In this document: piece by piece, positions 39,309-48,523 of the stretch
Layout: each line of letters begins with the position of its first letter
How positions within the stretch are numbered: position 1 is the stretch's first letter
Assembly: GCA_900314875.1 (NCBI GenBank)
Contig: OMWX01000003.1
Span: 109,151-173,150, forward strand
Source of the DNA: an uncultured Actinomycetes bacterium
GTDB lineage: Bacteria > Actinomycetota > Actinomycetes > Actinomycetales > Bifidobacteriaceae
Direction: 5' to 3'
DNA: 64,000 nucleotides
Made by a program: the position numbers and the translations under genes
The notes under the pieces: model-generated
The model's database searches: none
Told to the model about the DNA's origin: nothing
Seen by the model: only the letters and a program-made list of their open reading frames with translations

Positions 39309-40539
39309 TGAGCTTACCTTCCTTATTGTTTTCGGCACCGGCCATTAAAGCGTTAAAACGATCGAAAAGATATGCGGCATCATGCGGACCTGCTGCGGCC
39401 TCGGGATGATACTGAACTGAGAAAGCAGGAATATCAAGACACTGCAAGCCTTCGACGACATTATCATTCAAATCGATGTGACTTACGCGCACTTTCCCGT
39501 ATTTTCCGCTCTCAAACGGAGCTTCAACTTCGGTTCCGACGGGAGCCTGAACTGCAAAACCGTGATTTTGCGCGGTTACTTCCACGCGGCCGGTCTGCAA
39601 ATCCTTTACGGGACGATTTACTCCGCGATGTCCGAACTTAAGCTTGTATGTTTCAAATCCGAGAGCTCTTGCCAAAACTTGGTTTCCGAAGCAGATTCCG
39701 AAGAACGGAATGCGCGCATCGAGAACCTGCCGCAACAGCTGCACTTCGCGGTCTGCGGTCGACGGGTCTCCCGGACCGTTCGAGAAGAACACGCCGTCGG
39801 GATTAATCGCGCGAATATCCTCAAAAGTCGAATCGGAGGGCATTATATGAACACGGCAGCCGCGCTGCGCCATTCTGTGCGGAGTCATGGATTTTATGCC
39901 CAAATCGATTGCGGCCACGGTATAAAGCGGTTCTTTTCCTTCAAATTCGCCTGCAGGCTCGATTATATAAGTTTTTTCTGCGCTGACTTCGTCGCCCAAA
40001 TGAGCTCCCGCCATAAGCGGAGAAGATTTGACGATTTGCAGCATTTTCTCAATGCTTAAAAGCGAACCGTCACAATCTTTCAGTCCTTCTTCGCCCGAGA
40101 AAATTCCGGCACGCATAACTCCGGCAGAACGCAGATGACGCACGAGTTTTCTGGTGTCGATTCCCGATATTGCAACGATTTCATTCTTTGTTAAATCGTC
40201 TTCCAGACTTCTTTTCGCTCTCCAATTGCTTACCGCAGAGCTTGCGACGCGAACCGCATAGCCGGCAGCCCATATGCGATCCGACTCATTGTCTTCGTCG
40301 TTTACTCCCGTATTTCCTATATGAGGGAAAGTCTGCACGATTATCTGTTTGCAGTAGCTCGGATCGGTAAGCGTTTCCTGATATCCGGTCATTGCCGTGG
40401 AGAATACGATTTCTCCGGTCGTCACGCCTTTTTTGCCGTAAGGCTTTCCGACATAAACCTGCCCGTCTTCCAACACCAATACGGCGTTAAGGAATGAATA
40501 GCTGCTGTCTGAATCAATGTTTGAATCGCTCTGGTTCAC
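39301..40539 (-). CDS. carA: carbamoyl-phosphate synthase, small chain
   Basis: This glutamine amidotransferase subunit (412 residues) has the N-terminal small-chain domain ([27 protein letters not shown]) and a class I GATase domain with the nucleophile in [16 protein letters not shown], and the His-Glu pair in [13 protein letters not shown]. The nucleophile context is ICFGNQ rather than the common ICLGHQ. The start is GTG with AAAGGGGCG upstream. It lies 36 bases after nusB and overlaps carB. Confidence 0.96.
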   Translation of the reverse strand: MNQSDSNIDSDSSYSFLNAVLVLEDGQVYVGKPYGKKGVTTGEIVFSTAMTGYQETLTDPSYCKQIIVQTFPHIGNTGVNDEDNESDRIWAAGYAVRVASSAVSNWRAKRSLEDDLTKNEIVAISGIDTRKLVRHLRSAGVMRAGIFSGEEGLKDCDGSLLSIEKMLQIVKSSPLMAGAHLGDEVSAEKTYIIEPAGEFEGKEPLYTVAAIDLGIKSMTPHRMAQRGCRVHIMPSDSTFEDIRAINPDGVFFSNGPGDPSTADREVQLLRQVLDARIPFFGICFGNQVLARALGFETYKLKFGHRGVNRPVKDLQTGRVEVTAQNHGFAVQAPVGTEVEAPFESGKYGKVRVSHIDLNDNVVEGLQCLDIPAFSVQYHPEAAAGPHDAAYLFDRFNALMAGAENNKEGKLNA

Positions 40540-40575
40540 AAAACGCCCCTTTGTTTGTCGGTTAAAATTCGGTTA

Positions 40576-41145
40576 TTATTTATCGTCTTCTTCTTGCGAC
40601 GTGTTTTGCGGTTCGGTATTTTGCGGTTCGGCTTCAGATTTTCCTGCTTCCGTTTCTTGCGCATCAGGTTTTTCTGCGTCTGCGTCTTCCGCAGCAATAT
40701 TTTCAGCACTCATGTTTTTCGCAGCAGCACGCGCAGAAATAAGAATATTTCCTTTTGAACTTACTGCGCTTAACACGCCGTGCAAAAACGCCGGAGCTTC
40801 ATCGTCGCTTAGCTGTTTCGCCAAAGAAAGAGCTTCGTCGATGGCAACGGCCGGAGGAACTTCGTCATTAAAAAGTATTTCCCATGCCGCAATGCGCGCA
40901 ATATTGCGATCTACGACTGCCATTCGCTTTACCCGCCATCCGGTCGAACATTCGCCGAGCACAAAATCAATGTCGCGCAAATGCTCAGCTGTTCCTTTAA
41001 CGATTTCAACCGCATAAGGAGGCAGAGGAGTCTGCGCGCCCGGATACTCTATGCGTTCGTCGAGCAAAGACAGAATATCCTGCCCTTTTTCATCCGCTTC
41101 GTAAAGCGTATTCAGCGCTCTTTTGCGTGCCGTGGAGCGTGCCAT
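40576..41145 (-). CDS. nusB: transcription antitermination factor NusB
   Basis: This all-helical RNA-binding protein acts in rRNA antitermination. The family start ARSTARKRALNTLYEADEKG and the C-terminal motif VAIDEALSLAKQLSDDEAPAFLHGVLSAV are clear. After about residue 140 there is an added tail of nearly 50 acidic residues with EAEPQNTEPQNT repeats. The ATG at 41145 has AAGGA upstream. It is followed by carA. Confidence 0.94.
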   Translation of the reverse strand: MARSTARKRALNTLYEADEKGQDILSLLDERIEYPGAQTPLPPYAVEIVKGTAEHLRDIDFVLGECSTGWRVKRMAVVDRNIARIAAWEILFNDEVPPAVAIDEALSLAKQLSDDEAPAFLHGVLSAVSSKGNILISARAAAKNMSAENIAAEDADAEKPDAQETEAGKSEAEPQNTEPQNTSQEEDDK

Positions 41146-41419
41146 CAATCGCGTCCTTAACTTGTCTGACGCGAGGATTTCCCGCGCCGATAATCTTTTT
41201 CAAGTCTACTACAGCATGTTCATGCAAATACGCTTATGCATATGAATATGCGCGCATGAATGCAGGAATATGCTCAAACATGCCGCACAAAATATTTTCG
41301 CAACAATCTGCATAACATTTTGCAGGCATTTTGCAAGATCTTTTTTTGCACAACATTGAGGCGCCCTGCTCCTTTTAAAGGTCAGGCGCCGTCAACACAA
41401 ACAATCTTCAAATCTGCTG

Positions 41420-41983
41420 TCAGTTTTCGCGGCCGATGTATGAACCGTCGCGAGTATCAACCTTAACTTTGTCGCCCTCGTTGATAAACAGCGGAACCTG
41501 GATTTCAGCTCCGGTTTCAACCGTGGCCGGCTTGGTTCCCGCATTGGAACGGTTGCCCTGCAGACCGGGTTCAGTATGCGAAATCGTCAAAATCACCGAA
41601 GCGGGCAGCTCGATTGACAAAGGATTTTCGTCATGGAATGAAATAATGCAGTCGGTTCCTTCAAGCAGGAACTTTTCCTTGTCCCCCACAAGAGTCGCGG
41701 GAATAAGAATCTGATCGAAAGTGGTCATGTCCATGAAAACAAAGTTGTCTCCGTCGCGGTATGAATACTGCAAATCGCGGTTGTCAACCGTTTCAAAATC
41801 CATCTTGATTCCGGCATTGAAAGTCTTGTCGACAATCTTGCCGCTCAGTACGTCTTTGATGGTCGTGCGCACGAAAGCAGGACCTTTACCGGGCTTAACA
41901 TGCTGGAATTTAAGAACCTGCCACAACTTTCCGTCGATTTTGATAATTGAGCCGTTCTTAATGTCGTTCGATGTCTGTGCCAT
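41420..41983 (-). CDS. efp: elongation factor P
   Basis: It relieves ribosome stalling at polyproline. The 187-residue protein has the KOW-like N-terminal domain with the loop [13 protein letters not shown] (tip Lys33) and the two OB-type domains ending [24 protein letters not shown]. The length is standard. Downstream, 274 bases to nusB contain a GGCGCC-based hairpin but no T-run and no gene. Confidence 0.96.
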   Translation of the reverse strand: MAQTSNDIKNGSIIKIDGKLWQVLKFQHVKPGKGPAFVRTTIKDVLSGKIVDKTFNAGIKMDFETVDNRDLQYSYRDGDNFVFMDMTTFDQILIPATLVGDKEKFLLEGTDCIISFHDENPLSIELPASVILTISHTEPGLQGNRSNAGTKPATVETGAEIQVPLFINEGDKVKVDTRDGSYIGREN

Positions 41984-42098
41984 GCTGTCTCACCTGTCCG
42001 TCATTTTCTGCCCGCGCTTATGCGAGCCGCTTAAAAAAATTCTTGTCTATTATGTCACAGGGCGCGCACATTTGAAATTTATATCGTGTCGCGAGCGC

Positions 42099-42128
42099 AA
42101 AAAAGCCCGCAATAGCGCGTTTTTGCGG
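42099..42128 (-). terminator. rho-independent terminator after the CPBP-like gene
   Basis: On the minus strand CCGCAA and TTGCGG pair with a ten-base loop, followed by GCTTTTTTG. It is about 95 bases beyond the stop of the gene at 42221-43894. Confidence 0.7.
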
Positions 42129-42220
42129 TATTTGCGGACTGTGTTTCGTCCGGCTTTTATTGCTTTTTCTGTCTTTTATCGTTTATCCGATTGCGGACAG
42201 CAAGACAGCCGATATCAGAT

Positions 42221-43894
42221 TCAGATTTGAGCATATTTGCGATTAAGCGAAATATAGTCGGCGTCTAAACGGAACATATGCCTGATATTCCAAGCGAAAC
42301 CGTGCCAGTCTTTCAAAGCTTGCGCGCGAAGAGCCTTTTTTTCGCTTCTTTGCAGACCGATGCCCGATTGTGCGATGCCTGTCTGAACAGCGCCAGGCTG
42401 AACAACGCCCAACTGAGCCGCATCAGACTGAGACACGTTCTGCATATTTGAATTTGCGGTCTCAATATATTCTTTGATATGGCGATGTTTCCTCAAAAAA
42501 TAGACGACTGCAAAAACGATGAGAGAAACAAACGATGCCAGCATCGCAACCCCGAGCACGCCGAGATTGACTGACACCAGATCATAAACAAGATGACACA
42601 GATAGATAAGCCAGAAATTCTCAGTCTTCAGATAAACGCACAAATTCAGCATCAGAGACATCCCGATAACAATGCATTGCGCAATATTTCCGCTGTAAGC
42701 AAAATAATGAAGCAGTCCGAACAGCAGGCTGGAAACTGCAGCCGCGATTATCACTCTGTACCTCGAATTTCTCGCAAGCCGCATGAATGCAGAGAAAAGA
42801 AAAAGCGAAAGAGCCGCTTCTCCGACAATCTGAACCGTCAAAGACAGACATGTATTGAGCAGATAAGCCGAATCATGCATTTTGCTTTCCTCAAAATTCG
42901 CGTTGTCATTCGGATTGCTCACGGAAACCAGCATAATTAACAAAGTGATGAACAAACTCAGTTCAGGCCATATAAGCAGCCACAAAGCAGACTCTTTAAA
43001 GCTTGTTTTGCGGGTAAAAGTCAGTTTTCGCTCAATCGGATTGCGAACCGTCAGACAGGAGCCGACCATCAGGGCAGCCATAACGCCGGCTTGCAAAATC
43101 GAACCGGCATCAATAATGCCGACTTTCATTTCCGGGACAAACGCGGGCATAATAAACGACATGAAAAGCAGGAAAAATGCCAAAACCCATTTGCCGCCGC
43201 GCGTTCTCGTGCCGAAAGCCAGCCTGTCCGGCATGCCGTTCTCATCCAAAACCGGATAAGGCAGCTGCGATTCGTTTCCGATTGAGGCAGCCGCATACGG
43301 CGAATTTACATAAATCGTGCCGCCGTAAGGAGCAGCGGGCGAATAATACTGTCCTATTGAGTTCGGCGCAACAAAAAGCCGTCCGGCATAAGGTCCGGTC
43401 TGAGGCGGCTGAACAGGATCCTGCTGATAACGAAGATGAGGATCGTATGCGTTTTGCTGCGGCAATCCGTACTGAGACTGCTGATATTGTCCGTACTGCG
43501 GCTGATTATACTGAGGATAACCGTAAGTTTGCTGACCGTAATACTGAGCAGACTGCTGCCGGTATTGCTGCTGCGCATAAGTCTGCTGAGCATAAGTCTG
43601 CTGAGCATAATTCTGCTGCGCATATGTCTGCTGCCCGGCTGTCATGCTCTGCTGCGCTGTCATGTTTGCAAACGCGTCCGAATTTCCCGATGCATTGGCA
43701 TACTGCTCATAAGGACGCTGAGAATATGCTTCCATTCTCGAATATTGTCCGTTCGAATACTGCCCTTGCGGCTGCTGCCATGAATACAAAGACCCCGGCT
43801 GCTGCGGCTGCTGAGACTGCTGCTGCGCATAAAACTGTCCTGACCCGTTCATATCAGAAGTTTCTTCTGCCGCTTTCTGATTAAAATCATCCAT
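42221..43894 (-). CDS. CPBP-like intramembrane protein with Q/Y-rich N-terminal tail
   Basis: The 557-residue protein starts with about 230 residues rich in Gln, Tyr, Ala and Pro, including four tandem YAQQ(T/N) units encoded by a 15-bp repeat. Then come about eight transmembrane helices (from ~240 to ~480). The helix AAAVSSLLFGLLHYFAYSG and the later IYLCHLVYDLVSV resemble motifs 2 and 3 of CPBP (Abi/CAAX-protease-like) enzymes. Motif 1 (EExxxR) is not intact: only GEAALSLF is seen. It may be a degenerate or variant member. GGAGGG lies before the ATG at 43894. The tail after the last helix is polar and ends KYAQI. Confidence 0.65.
   Translation of the reverse strand: MDDFNQKAAEETSDMNGSGQFYAQQQSQQPQQPGSLYSWQQPQGQYSNGQYSRMEAYSQRPYEQYANASGNSDAFANMTAQQSMTAGQQTYAQQNYAQQTYAQQTYAQQQYRQQSAQYYGQQTYGYPQYNQPQYGQYQQSQYGLPQQNAYDPHLRYQQDPVQPPQTGPYAGRLFVAPNSIGQYYSPAAPYGGTIYVNSPYAAASIGNESQLPYPVLDENGMPDRLAFGTRTRGGKWVLAFFLLFMSFIMPAFVPEMKVGIIDAGSILQAGVMAALMVGSCLTVRNPIERKLTFTRKTSFKESALWLLIWPELSLFITLLIMLVSVSNPNDNANFEESKMHDSAYLLNTCLSLTVQIVGEAALSLFLFSAFMRLARNSRYRVIIAAAVSSLLFGLLHYFAYSGNIAQCIVIGMSLMLNLCVYLKTENFWLIYLCHLVYDLVSVNLGVLGVAMLASFVSLIVFAVVYFLRKHRHIKEYIETANSNMQNVSQSDAAQLGVVQPGAVQTGIAQSGIGLQRSEKKALRAQALKDWHGFAWNIRHMFRLDADYISLNRKYAQI
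43568..43627. repeat. 15-bp tandem repeat inside the CPBP-like gene, four copies
   Basis: Units of the form CTGCTGCGCATAAGT repeat four times with few changes and encode the YAQQ units of the N-terminal tail. Confidence 0.9.
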
Positions 43895-43920
43895 TTTCCC
43901 TCCAACAGCGCAATCGGCTC

Positions 43921-43991
43921 TCAATGCAACAGACTGTCAATGCAACAGACTGCTAATGCAACCGGCTGCCAATACAATCGGCTGCCGATGC
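43921..43991. repeat. 16-bp tandem repeat, about 4.4 copies
   Basis: Two exact copies of TCAATGCAACAGACTG are followed by two diverged copies (CTAATGCAACCGGCTG, CCAATACAATCGGCTG) and a partial one. It lies 27 bases upstream of the CPBP-like gene start, within or before its leader. Confidence 0.9.
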
Positions 43992-44468
43992 TTTTCGCAC
44001 GTCTGCGCATTTTTCCGGCGCAATTCGTTTCAAGCATTTGACAGCGTTCAAACAGATTCGATAAATCACAATTCTACCGCCGGATTTTTTATCGCGCCGC
44101 AAAAACATTCGGAAGAAAAAATATCCGGCAGAAAAACCCATATATCACAAACCTTAAAATTACCTGAATGTTATCTGATAAATAAATTTGTCAAAATTTT
44201 GCGGAAAAATTTTATTCTGGCCAAACCTTGCGCAAATACAAGCAAAATGCAAACAAAAAACGATTTCATGAAAAAAGCGCAAAAACCGCACGACATCGCA
44301 ATTCGGGCGAAAAATTAAAATAACCCCTTCTAAAAAGCTTTATTTTTCAACGCATTCAGCTTTTTTAAAAGAAATTTTAAGTAAATTTTCAGAAAAAAAT
44401 TCAGGCTTGATTTATGTCTTTTCAGAGTGCAAGAATATTACAAGCGCATTCTTGCAATGCGGCATTTA

Positions 44469-44496
44469 TTGATGCTGTTTGTGAGAATTTTAAAGT
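44469..44496 (+). promoter_or_regulatory. predicted promoter of the CHAP gene
   Basis: TTGATG and TAAAGT are separated by 16 bases, a fair match to sigma-70-type boxes. The leader from here to the start codon at 44609 would be about 105 bases. Confidence 0.35.
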
Positions 44497-44502
44497 TTAA
44501 AA

Positions 44503-44559
44503 GAACGCGCAAAGCTTAAGCGCCTTCATACTCTTATATGCTTAAGCGGCCGCGTGTTC
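44503..44559 (+). promoter_or_regulatory. long imperfect hairpin in the CHAP gene leader
   Basis: The arms GAACGCGC...GCTTAAGCG (44503-44522) and GCTTAAGC...CGCGTGTTC (44540-44559) pair over about 17 positions with a loop of about 17 bases. It follows the predicted promoter, so it would lie in the mRNA. It does not match the c-di-AMP riboswitch pattern that I know for such genes. Confidence 0.35.
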
Positions 44560-44608
44560 TGCAAGCTTTAAATGCGCGAGAAAATGTATCCGACAGTCAG
44601 GAAAAGTT

Positions 44609-45751
44609 TTGACACAAGGCAGACATACGAAACGTCCTCAGAAGAAGACCGGTTCGCACAAAGCGAACCGTGCGGGGATGTCTTTTTCCGCCGAAGGTCG
44701 TCATGCGGGCAAAGCGACGGCAGGAGCGCACGCGCAGAAACGTGCCGGTTCGCATAGAGCCGCTTCTAAAACTTCGATTCTTTTTAATCCTGTTGCCAAT
44801 GCAGTCAAGTCAGTTTCTAATGCTGTTTCAAATACTCAAATGCCGCACGCAAGAGCCATGCGTTTGGGCGCGATAATCCCAAGCGCCGCTGTCCTGCTGG
44901 CTCTTGCCGGCGGTTCTGCAGCGACTGCGACATCAGGAACCATTCTTGCCGCAACCGATTCTGAGGGATCATCCGTTTCTCGAAACAGCAGCAGAGGCGA
45001 TTTGCTTTCCGAAAGGCAGAAGACATCTTCGGACGAATCGGCAAACGCAGACTTTATCGGCAGAACCCAGGCAGTAAACACAAACGAGCTTGTTTCTCTG
45101 ACTGCCGATCAGGAAAGCGCAAGAAGACAGCTTTCAATCTTCGTAAATGCCGGACGCGATTTCTACAATGCGACTTTAAACAAGGTTTCGGCAACCCTTT
45201 CAGGTAAACTTGGCGAAGCGGTCGATACCGGTCAGGCAATGCTGAATACGACGGTTGTTTCTCTTGAAGATTTGCGAGCGCAGATTATCGAAATCAACAG
45301 CTGTCAGACAAATATCACAAGACAGCTCAGCTCGAAGAATGCAGACAGCTATAATTCTTCAGGCTCCGGAACTGTTCCCGTTGCGGGACAAGGTTACAGC
45401 GTGAGCGGAACAAACGGTTATCCTTACGGTCAGTGCACGTGGTGGGCTTGCCTGAGACGCTCGCAACTGGGTCTTCCCTGCTCGAACTATTTCGGAAACG
45501 CCGGATGGTGGGCTGTCGCAGCAGCCGCTTCAGGATACGCGACAGACAATGTTCCCACGGTAGGCTCGATTATTGTTTTTTCTCCCGGCCAGTACGGAGC
45601 TTCTTCAGTTTACGGACATGTCGGAATTGTCGAATCCGTTCATGAAGACGGGAGCATTACAATCAGCGAATCCAATGTTTTGGGTCAGGCCGTCATATCC
45701 GAAAGAACTTTTACGGCAGGACAGGCCGCAGCCGTAAAATACATTCACTGA
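44609..45751 (+). CDS. secreted CHAP-domain peptidoglycan hydrolase
   Basis: A very basic cytoplasmic head of 80 residues (GRHTKRPQKKTGSHK and on) precedes a signal/anchor helix (about 84-105). After cleavage the mature part starts with the motif EGSSVSRNSSR, then a mostly helical linker, then a C-terminal CHAP domain with the catalytic Cys276 in YPYGQCTWWA, His337 in YGHVGIVE and Glu354 in ISESN. CHAP enzymes cut peptide bonds or amide links in peptidoglycan. The start is TTG with AGGAAAA upstream. The VSR motif recurs in the proteins at 45948 and 50701. Confidence 0.85.
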   Translation: MTQGRHTKRPQKKTGSHKANRAGMSFSAEGRHAGKATAGAHAQKRAGSHRAASKTSILFNPVANAVKSVSNAVSNTQMPHARAMRLGAIIPSAAVLLALAGGSAATATSGTILAATDSEGSSVSRNSSRGDLLSERQKTSSDESANADFIGRTQAVNTNELVSLTADQESARRQLSIFVNAGRDFYNATLNKVSATLSGKLGEAVDTGQAMLNTTVVSLEDLRAQIIEINSCQTNITRQLSSKNADSYNSSGSGTVPVAGQGYSVSGTNGYPYGQCTWWACLRRSQLGLPCSNYFGNAGWWAVAAAASGYATDNVPTVGSIIVFSPGQYGASSVYGHVGIVESVHEDGSITISESNVLGQAVISERTFTAGQAAAVKYIH

Positions 45752-45771
45752 AATTACTAAAACGCATAACT

Positions 45772-45832
45772 CAGAACCTCATTCGCTAGCCGCAAACGCG
45801 CGCATTTAACGAATCGGGGTTCTGTTTTATTT
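45772..45832 (+). terminator. rho-independent terminator after the CHAP gene
   Basis: CAGAACC pairs with GGTTCTG and, inside, ATTCG with CGAAT; TGTTTTATTT follows. The promoter of the next gene begins within the T-tract. Confidence 0.7.
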
Positions 45833-45859
45833 GATTTGCTCCGTTCAGCCCGGTAAAAT
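45831..45859 (+). promoter_or_regulatory. predicted promoter of the NlpC/P60 gene
   Basis: TTGATT and TAAAAT with a 17-base spacer form a good sigma-70-type promoter, giving a leader of about 80 bases. Confidence 0.5.
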
Positions 45860-45947
45860 GTTTCGTATCGCTTTTTCGGATTCAAAAACATGAAATCCGA
45901 CAGAGAATTCGGTCGAATTGAAAAAATTCGATAAGGTGTGATCGATT

Positions 45948-46937
45948 TTGAATTTCAATTTTTTGTCAAAAAATACAAAAAACAGAAAACCGATGACAAA
46001 ATCTGCGCGGCTTAAAACCGTAAGAGCTGGCATCGCGATTCCGTGCGCTTTTCTGATTATGTCGGCGTGCGCTTCTTCTGCTGCGGGCGCAAACGGCGAT
46101 ACGCATATTCTTGCGGCAAGGGACGCCGAAGGAAATATCGTTTCGCGCGATTATTCGAGAAGCAGAATTTTAAACGACGATTCACATTCCGTGACGGCAG
46201 ACGGAAATTATTCTGCGACAGCCGAAGCTGCGGCCGTAACCGTATCCTACTTCCCCAGCACCGGAGAAATAGAAAGCCTGGCAGAAGCAATACAATCCTG
46301 CACTTCGCTTTTGCAGTCGGCCGATTCGGTATCGAAAGATTTGAAGGACAAGCTGGAAACCGCATGTCTTGCGGCTCAAACCGCACAATATAACAGCGCG
46401 GACGATTATGCCCGCGTTATTGCAGACATTAAAAATGCTTCCGACCCCGTAACGGATGCGATGTCCAAAGCAGAGCTGGCCGCAAAAGAAGCAGCCGAAG
46501 CCAGTCGAAAAGCCGCTCAAAAACAGGCGGCCGCAGCCGCAGACAGCATTCAAAACAACTCGGGCACAATTATTTCCGACCCGACCGGAGACGCGATAGC
46601 AGAACTGGCTTCGCGCTATGCCGGCAAAGTGCCTTACGTTTCGGGAGGAGCAGATACGAACGGCTGGGACTGTTCGGGAATGGTTATGTGGGTTTTCGCG
46701 CAATTCGGCATTTCGCTTCCCCACTATTCGGGCGCGATGGCAAGCATGGGAGAAGAGGTTTCTTCTCTTTCAAAAGCTCAAAGCGGCGATATTATCTGCA
46801 ATAATGCTCATGCTGCGATTTATTTAGGCAACGGACTTTGCATTAATGCGATGAATCCTTCCATGGGCACCAGAATCGTTCCTGTTTCTGCAATCAATAC
46901 TTTTGCAGACGGATATTCGATTCGAAGAATGATCTGA
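45948..46937 (+). CDS. secreted NlpC/P60 endopeptidase
   Basis: The 329-residue protein has a basic head, a signal helix (about 24-45), the motif EGNIVSRDYSRSRIL, a domain with two cysteines (Cys118, Cys140) and SYFPSTGEIESLAEAIQSC, an Ala/Glu-rich coiled coil (170-200) and a C-terminal NlpC/P60 domain with Cys242 in WDCSGMV, His288 in NAHAAIYLG and Asn300. It probably cleaves peptidoglycan stem peptides. MSAC at 38-41 is an imperfect lipobox, so lipid anchoring is possible. The TTG at 45948 has AAGGTG upstream; the ATG at 45993 has no site. Confidence 0.87.
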   Translation: MNFNFLSKNTKNRKPMTKSARLKTVRAGIAIPCAFLIMSACASSAAGANGDTHILAARDAEGNIVSRDYSRSRILNDDSHSVTADGNYSATAEAAAVTVSYFPSTGEIESLAEAIQSCTSLLQSADSVSKDLKDKLETACLAAQTAQYNSADDYARVIADIKNASDPVTDAMSKAELAAKEAAEASRKAAQKQAAAAADSIQNNSGTIISDPTGDAIAELASRYAGKVPYVSGGADTNGWDCSGMVMWVFAQFGISLPHYSGAMASMGEEVSSLSKAQSGDIICNNAHAAIYLGNGLCINAMNPSMGTRIVPVSAINTFADGYSIRRMI

Positions 46938-47024
46938 TTCGCGAAAAAGAGGAATTTCGCCGCCCTCGCATGTGATATCGTGAATATTAAGTTTTAGTCA
47001 TATAAATCGGAGGGCAGCTTTCGC

Positions 47025-47636
47025 ATGCAGGCTTCTAAAACAGAGAAAGGCATCCGTCTTCTTCTCGAAAGCATCGGCGAGAACACGAATCGAACGGGTC
47101 TTTTGGAAACTCCCGCCAGAACGGCTCGCATGTATGAAGAGATTTTTGGGGGATACAATGCCGACGTGCGAGAAATCCTGTCGAAACGCTTCCCCGTCAA
47201 TGAGAATCCGGATGAGAATCCGGGCGACAGTCAATCCGCAAATTCAGACATTGCCTGCGATGCCGGAATAGTTTTGGAAAAAAATATAACATTCTATTCG
47301 ATGTGCGAACATCATATGCTTCCCTTTTACGGTCATGCTCATATTGCTTATATTCCGCGCAATGAAGTTGTAGGAATCAGCAAATTGGCAAGACTTACCG
47401 AAGCTTTTGCGCGCAGACTGCAGATTCAGGAACAGCTTACGGGACAGATTCTTCAGTCGCTTGACGAACATCTTCAGCCGCGAGGCACGATGGTTGTTAT
47501 CGAAGCGGAGCACATGTGCATGACTATGCGCGGAATCAAAAAGCCCGGAAGCAGAACGGTTACCGTGCGAGCAAGCGGGCTTTTCATTGAAAACAATGAT
47601 CTGAAAACTCAAGTTTGGGAAATGTTGAAAGCATAA
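47025..47636 (+). CDS. folE: GTP cyclohydrolase I
   Basis: First enzyme of folate synthesis. The 203-residue protein has RTGLLETPARTARMYEEIF, the zinc and substrate region SMCEHHMLPFYGHAHIAYIP, GISKLARLTEAFARRLQIQE, and EHMCMTMRGIKKPGSRTVT. A short acidic insert (NENPDENPGDSQSANSD) near residue 60 is unusual. GGAGGG lies about ten bases before the ATG and could pair with GCCCTC at 46962-46967. It heads the folE-folP-folBK operon. Confidence 0.95.
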   Translation: MQASKTEKGIRLLLESIGENTNRTGLLETPARTARMYEEIFGGYNADVREILSKRFPVNENPDENPGDSQSANSDIACDAGIVLEKNITFYSMCEHHMLPFYGHAHIAYIPRNEVVGISKLARLTEAFARRLQIQEQLTGQILQSLDEHLQPRGTMVVIEAEHMCMTMRGIKKPGSRTVTVRASGLFIENNDLKTQVWEMLKA

Positions 47637-47647
47637 GAGGCAAAAAT

Positions 47648-48517
47648 ATGAACAATACCAACCCGGGAGCGATTAAAGACCGGAAAACCCGCATAAAAAC
47701 CGTCAAAATCGGATCGAAAACCTTTTATCTCGGAAATCATACATATATTGCGGGAATTTTGAACGTCTCCCCCGAATCATTTTCTGATGGAAAATCATTT
47801 TCGAGCGCAGATGAAGCGTTTGCAAAGGCTGAAAAACTTATCGAAGACGGAGCGGATATTATCGATTTGGGAGGAATGTCCACTCACCCGGGATACGATC
47901 CGATAAGCGAAGACGAGGAAATAAGGCGAATCAGCGGAATCACGAAAAGAATCAAGCAGCATTATCCGCAGATTCCCGTTTCAGTCGACACATACAGAAG
48001 CCGGGTTGCTCGAGCCGCAATCGATGAAGGCGCGGATGCAATTAACGACATCTGGGGTTTTCTGCATGACGAAAAAATGGCGCAAACCGTTGGAAAAGCG
48101 GGAGTTTCATGCATTCTTATGCATAACAGAAAAGACAGGAATTACAATAATCTTGCAGAAAATGTGATTGAAGACGTTAAAAAAAGCGTTTTGATTGCCA
48201 AAGAAGCCGGAATTGAAGATGAGAAAATCATTCTCGATCCCGGAATAGGCTTTGCAAAAACATACGAGAATAATCTGGAAATTTTGCAGCGCGGAAACAT
48301 ATTGGAAACGTTGGGATACCCGGTTCTGCTGGGAGTTTCGAGAAAATCCGTTATCGGCTTTGCTGCCGGCATTGAAACTCCGAAAGACAGAGATGCGGCG
48401 ACGATTGCGACGACTTTGAAAGCAGTTGCCGACGGATATGATTTTGTGCGCGTTCACGACGTGAAAGCAAATAAGGATGCGATAAAAATGTTTGAGATTC
48501 TTCTGCAGAGGGGTTAA
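47648..48517 (+). CDS. folP: dihydropteroate synthase
   Basis: It joins p-aminobenzoate to the pterin. Motifs are ILNVSPESFSDG, DLGGMSTHPGY, SVDTYRSRVA, AINDIWG, LMHNR, DPGIGFAKT and GVSRKSVIGF. The loop that normally reads GGESTRPG is GGMSTHPG here (Met77, His80), changing the Arg that lines the sulfonamide/p-aminobenzoate pocket. The ATG at 47648 has AGAGGCAAAAAT upstream; it lies 11 bases after folE. Confidence 0.93.
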   Translation: MNNTNPGAIKDRKTRIKTVKIGSKTFYLGNHTYIAGILNVSPESFSDGKSFSSADEAFAKAEKLIEDGADIIDLGGMSTHPGYDPISEDEEIRRISGITKRIKQHYPQIPVSVDTYRSRVARAAIDEGADAINDIWGFLHDEKMAQTVGKAGVSCILMHNRKDRNYNNLAENVIEDVKKSVLIAKEAGIEDEKIILDPGIGFAKTYENNLEILQRGNILETLGYPVLLGVSRKSVIGFAAGIETPKDRDAATIATTLKAVADGYDFVRVHDVKANKDAIKMFEILLQRG

Positions 48518-48523
48518 GAAAGC

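Larger units (their letters stand above)
43992..44608. other. long AT-rich intergenic region with dyads, no gene
   Basis: No coding stretch here has a ribosome-binding site or a protein-like composition. Two perfect dyads stand out: AAAAAGCT and AGCTTTTT (44332-44339 and 44358-44365), which could end transcription, and TGCAAGAAT with ATTCTTGCA (44428-44436 and 44448-44456), operator-like. The promoter and leader hairpin of the CHAP gene lie at its right end. Confidence 0.5.

Noticed and set aside
38136..39311. 391-codon antisense open frame opposite carB
   Set aside because: It is a by-product of carB codon use; carB is conserved along its whole length.
41368..41398. GGCGCC-based hairpin between efp and nusB as a terminator
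   Set aside because: No T-run follows on either strand, so it was not called as a terminator.
43921..43991. Possible CRISPR array
   Set aside because: The 16-bp units are contiguous tandem copies without spacers, and no cas gene is present.
43956..44318. 120-codon plus-strand open frame in the gap before the CHAP gene
   Set aside because: Composition is not protein-like, it starts within the 16-bp repeats and has no ribosome-binding site.
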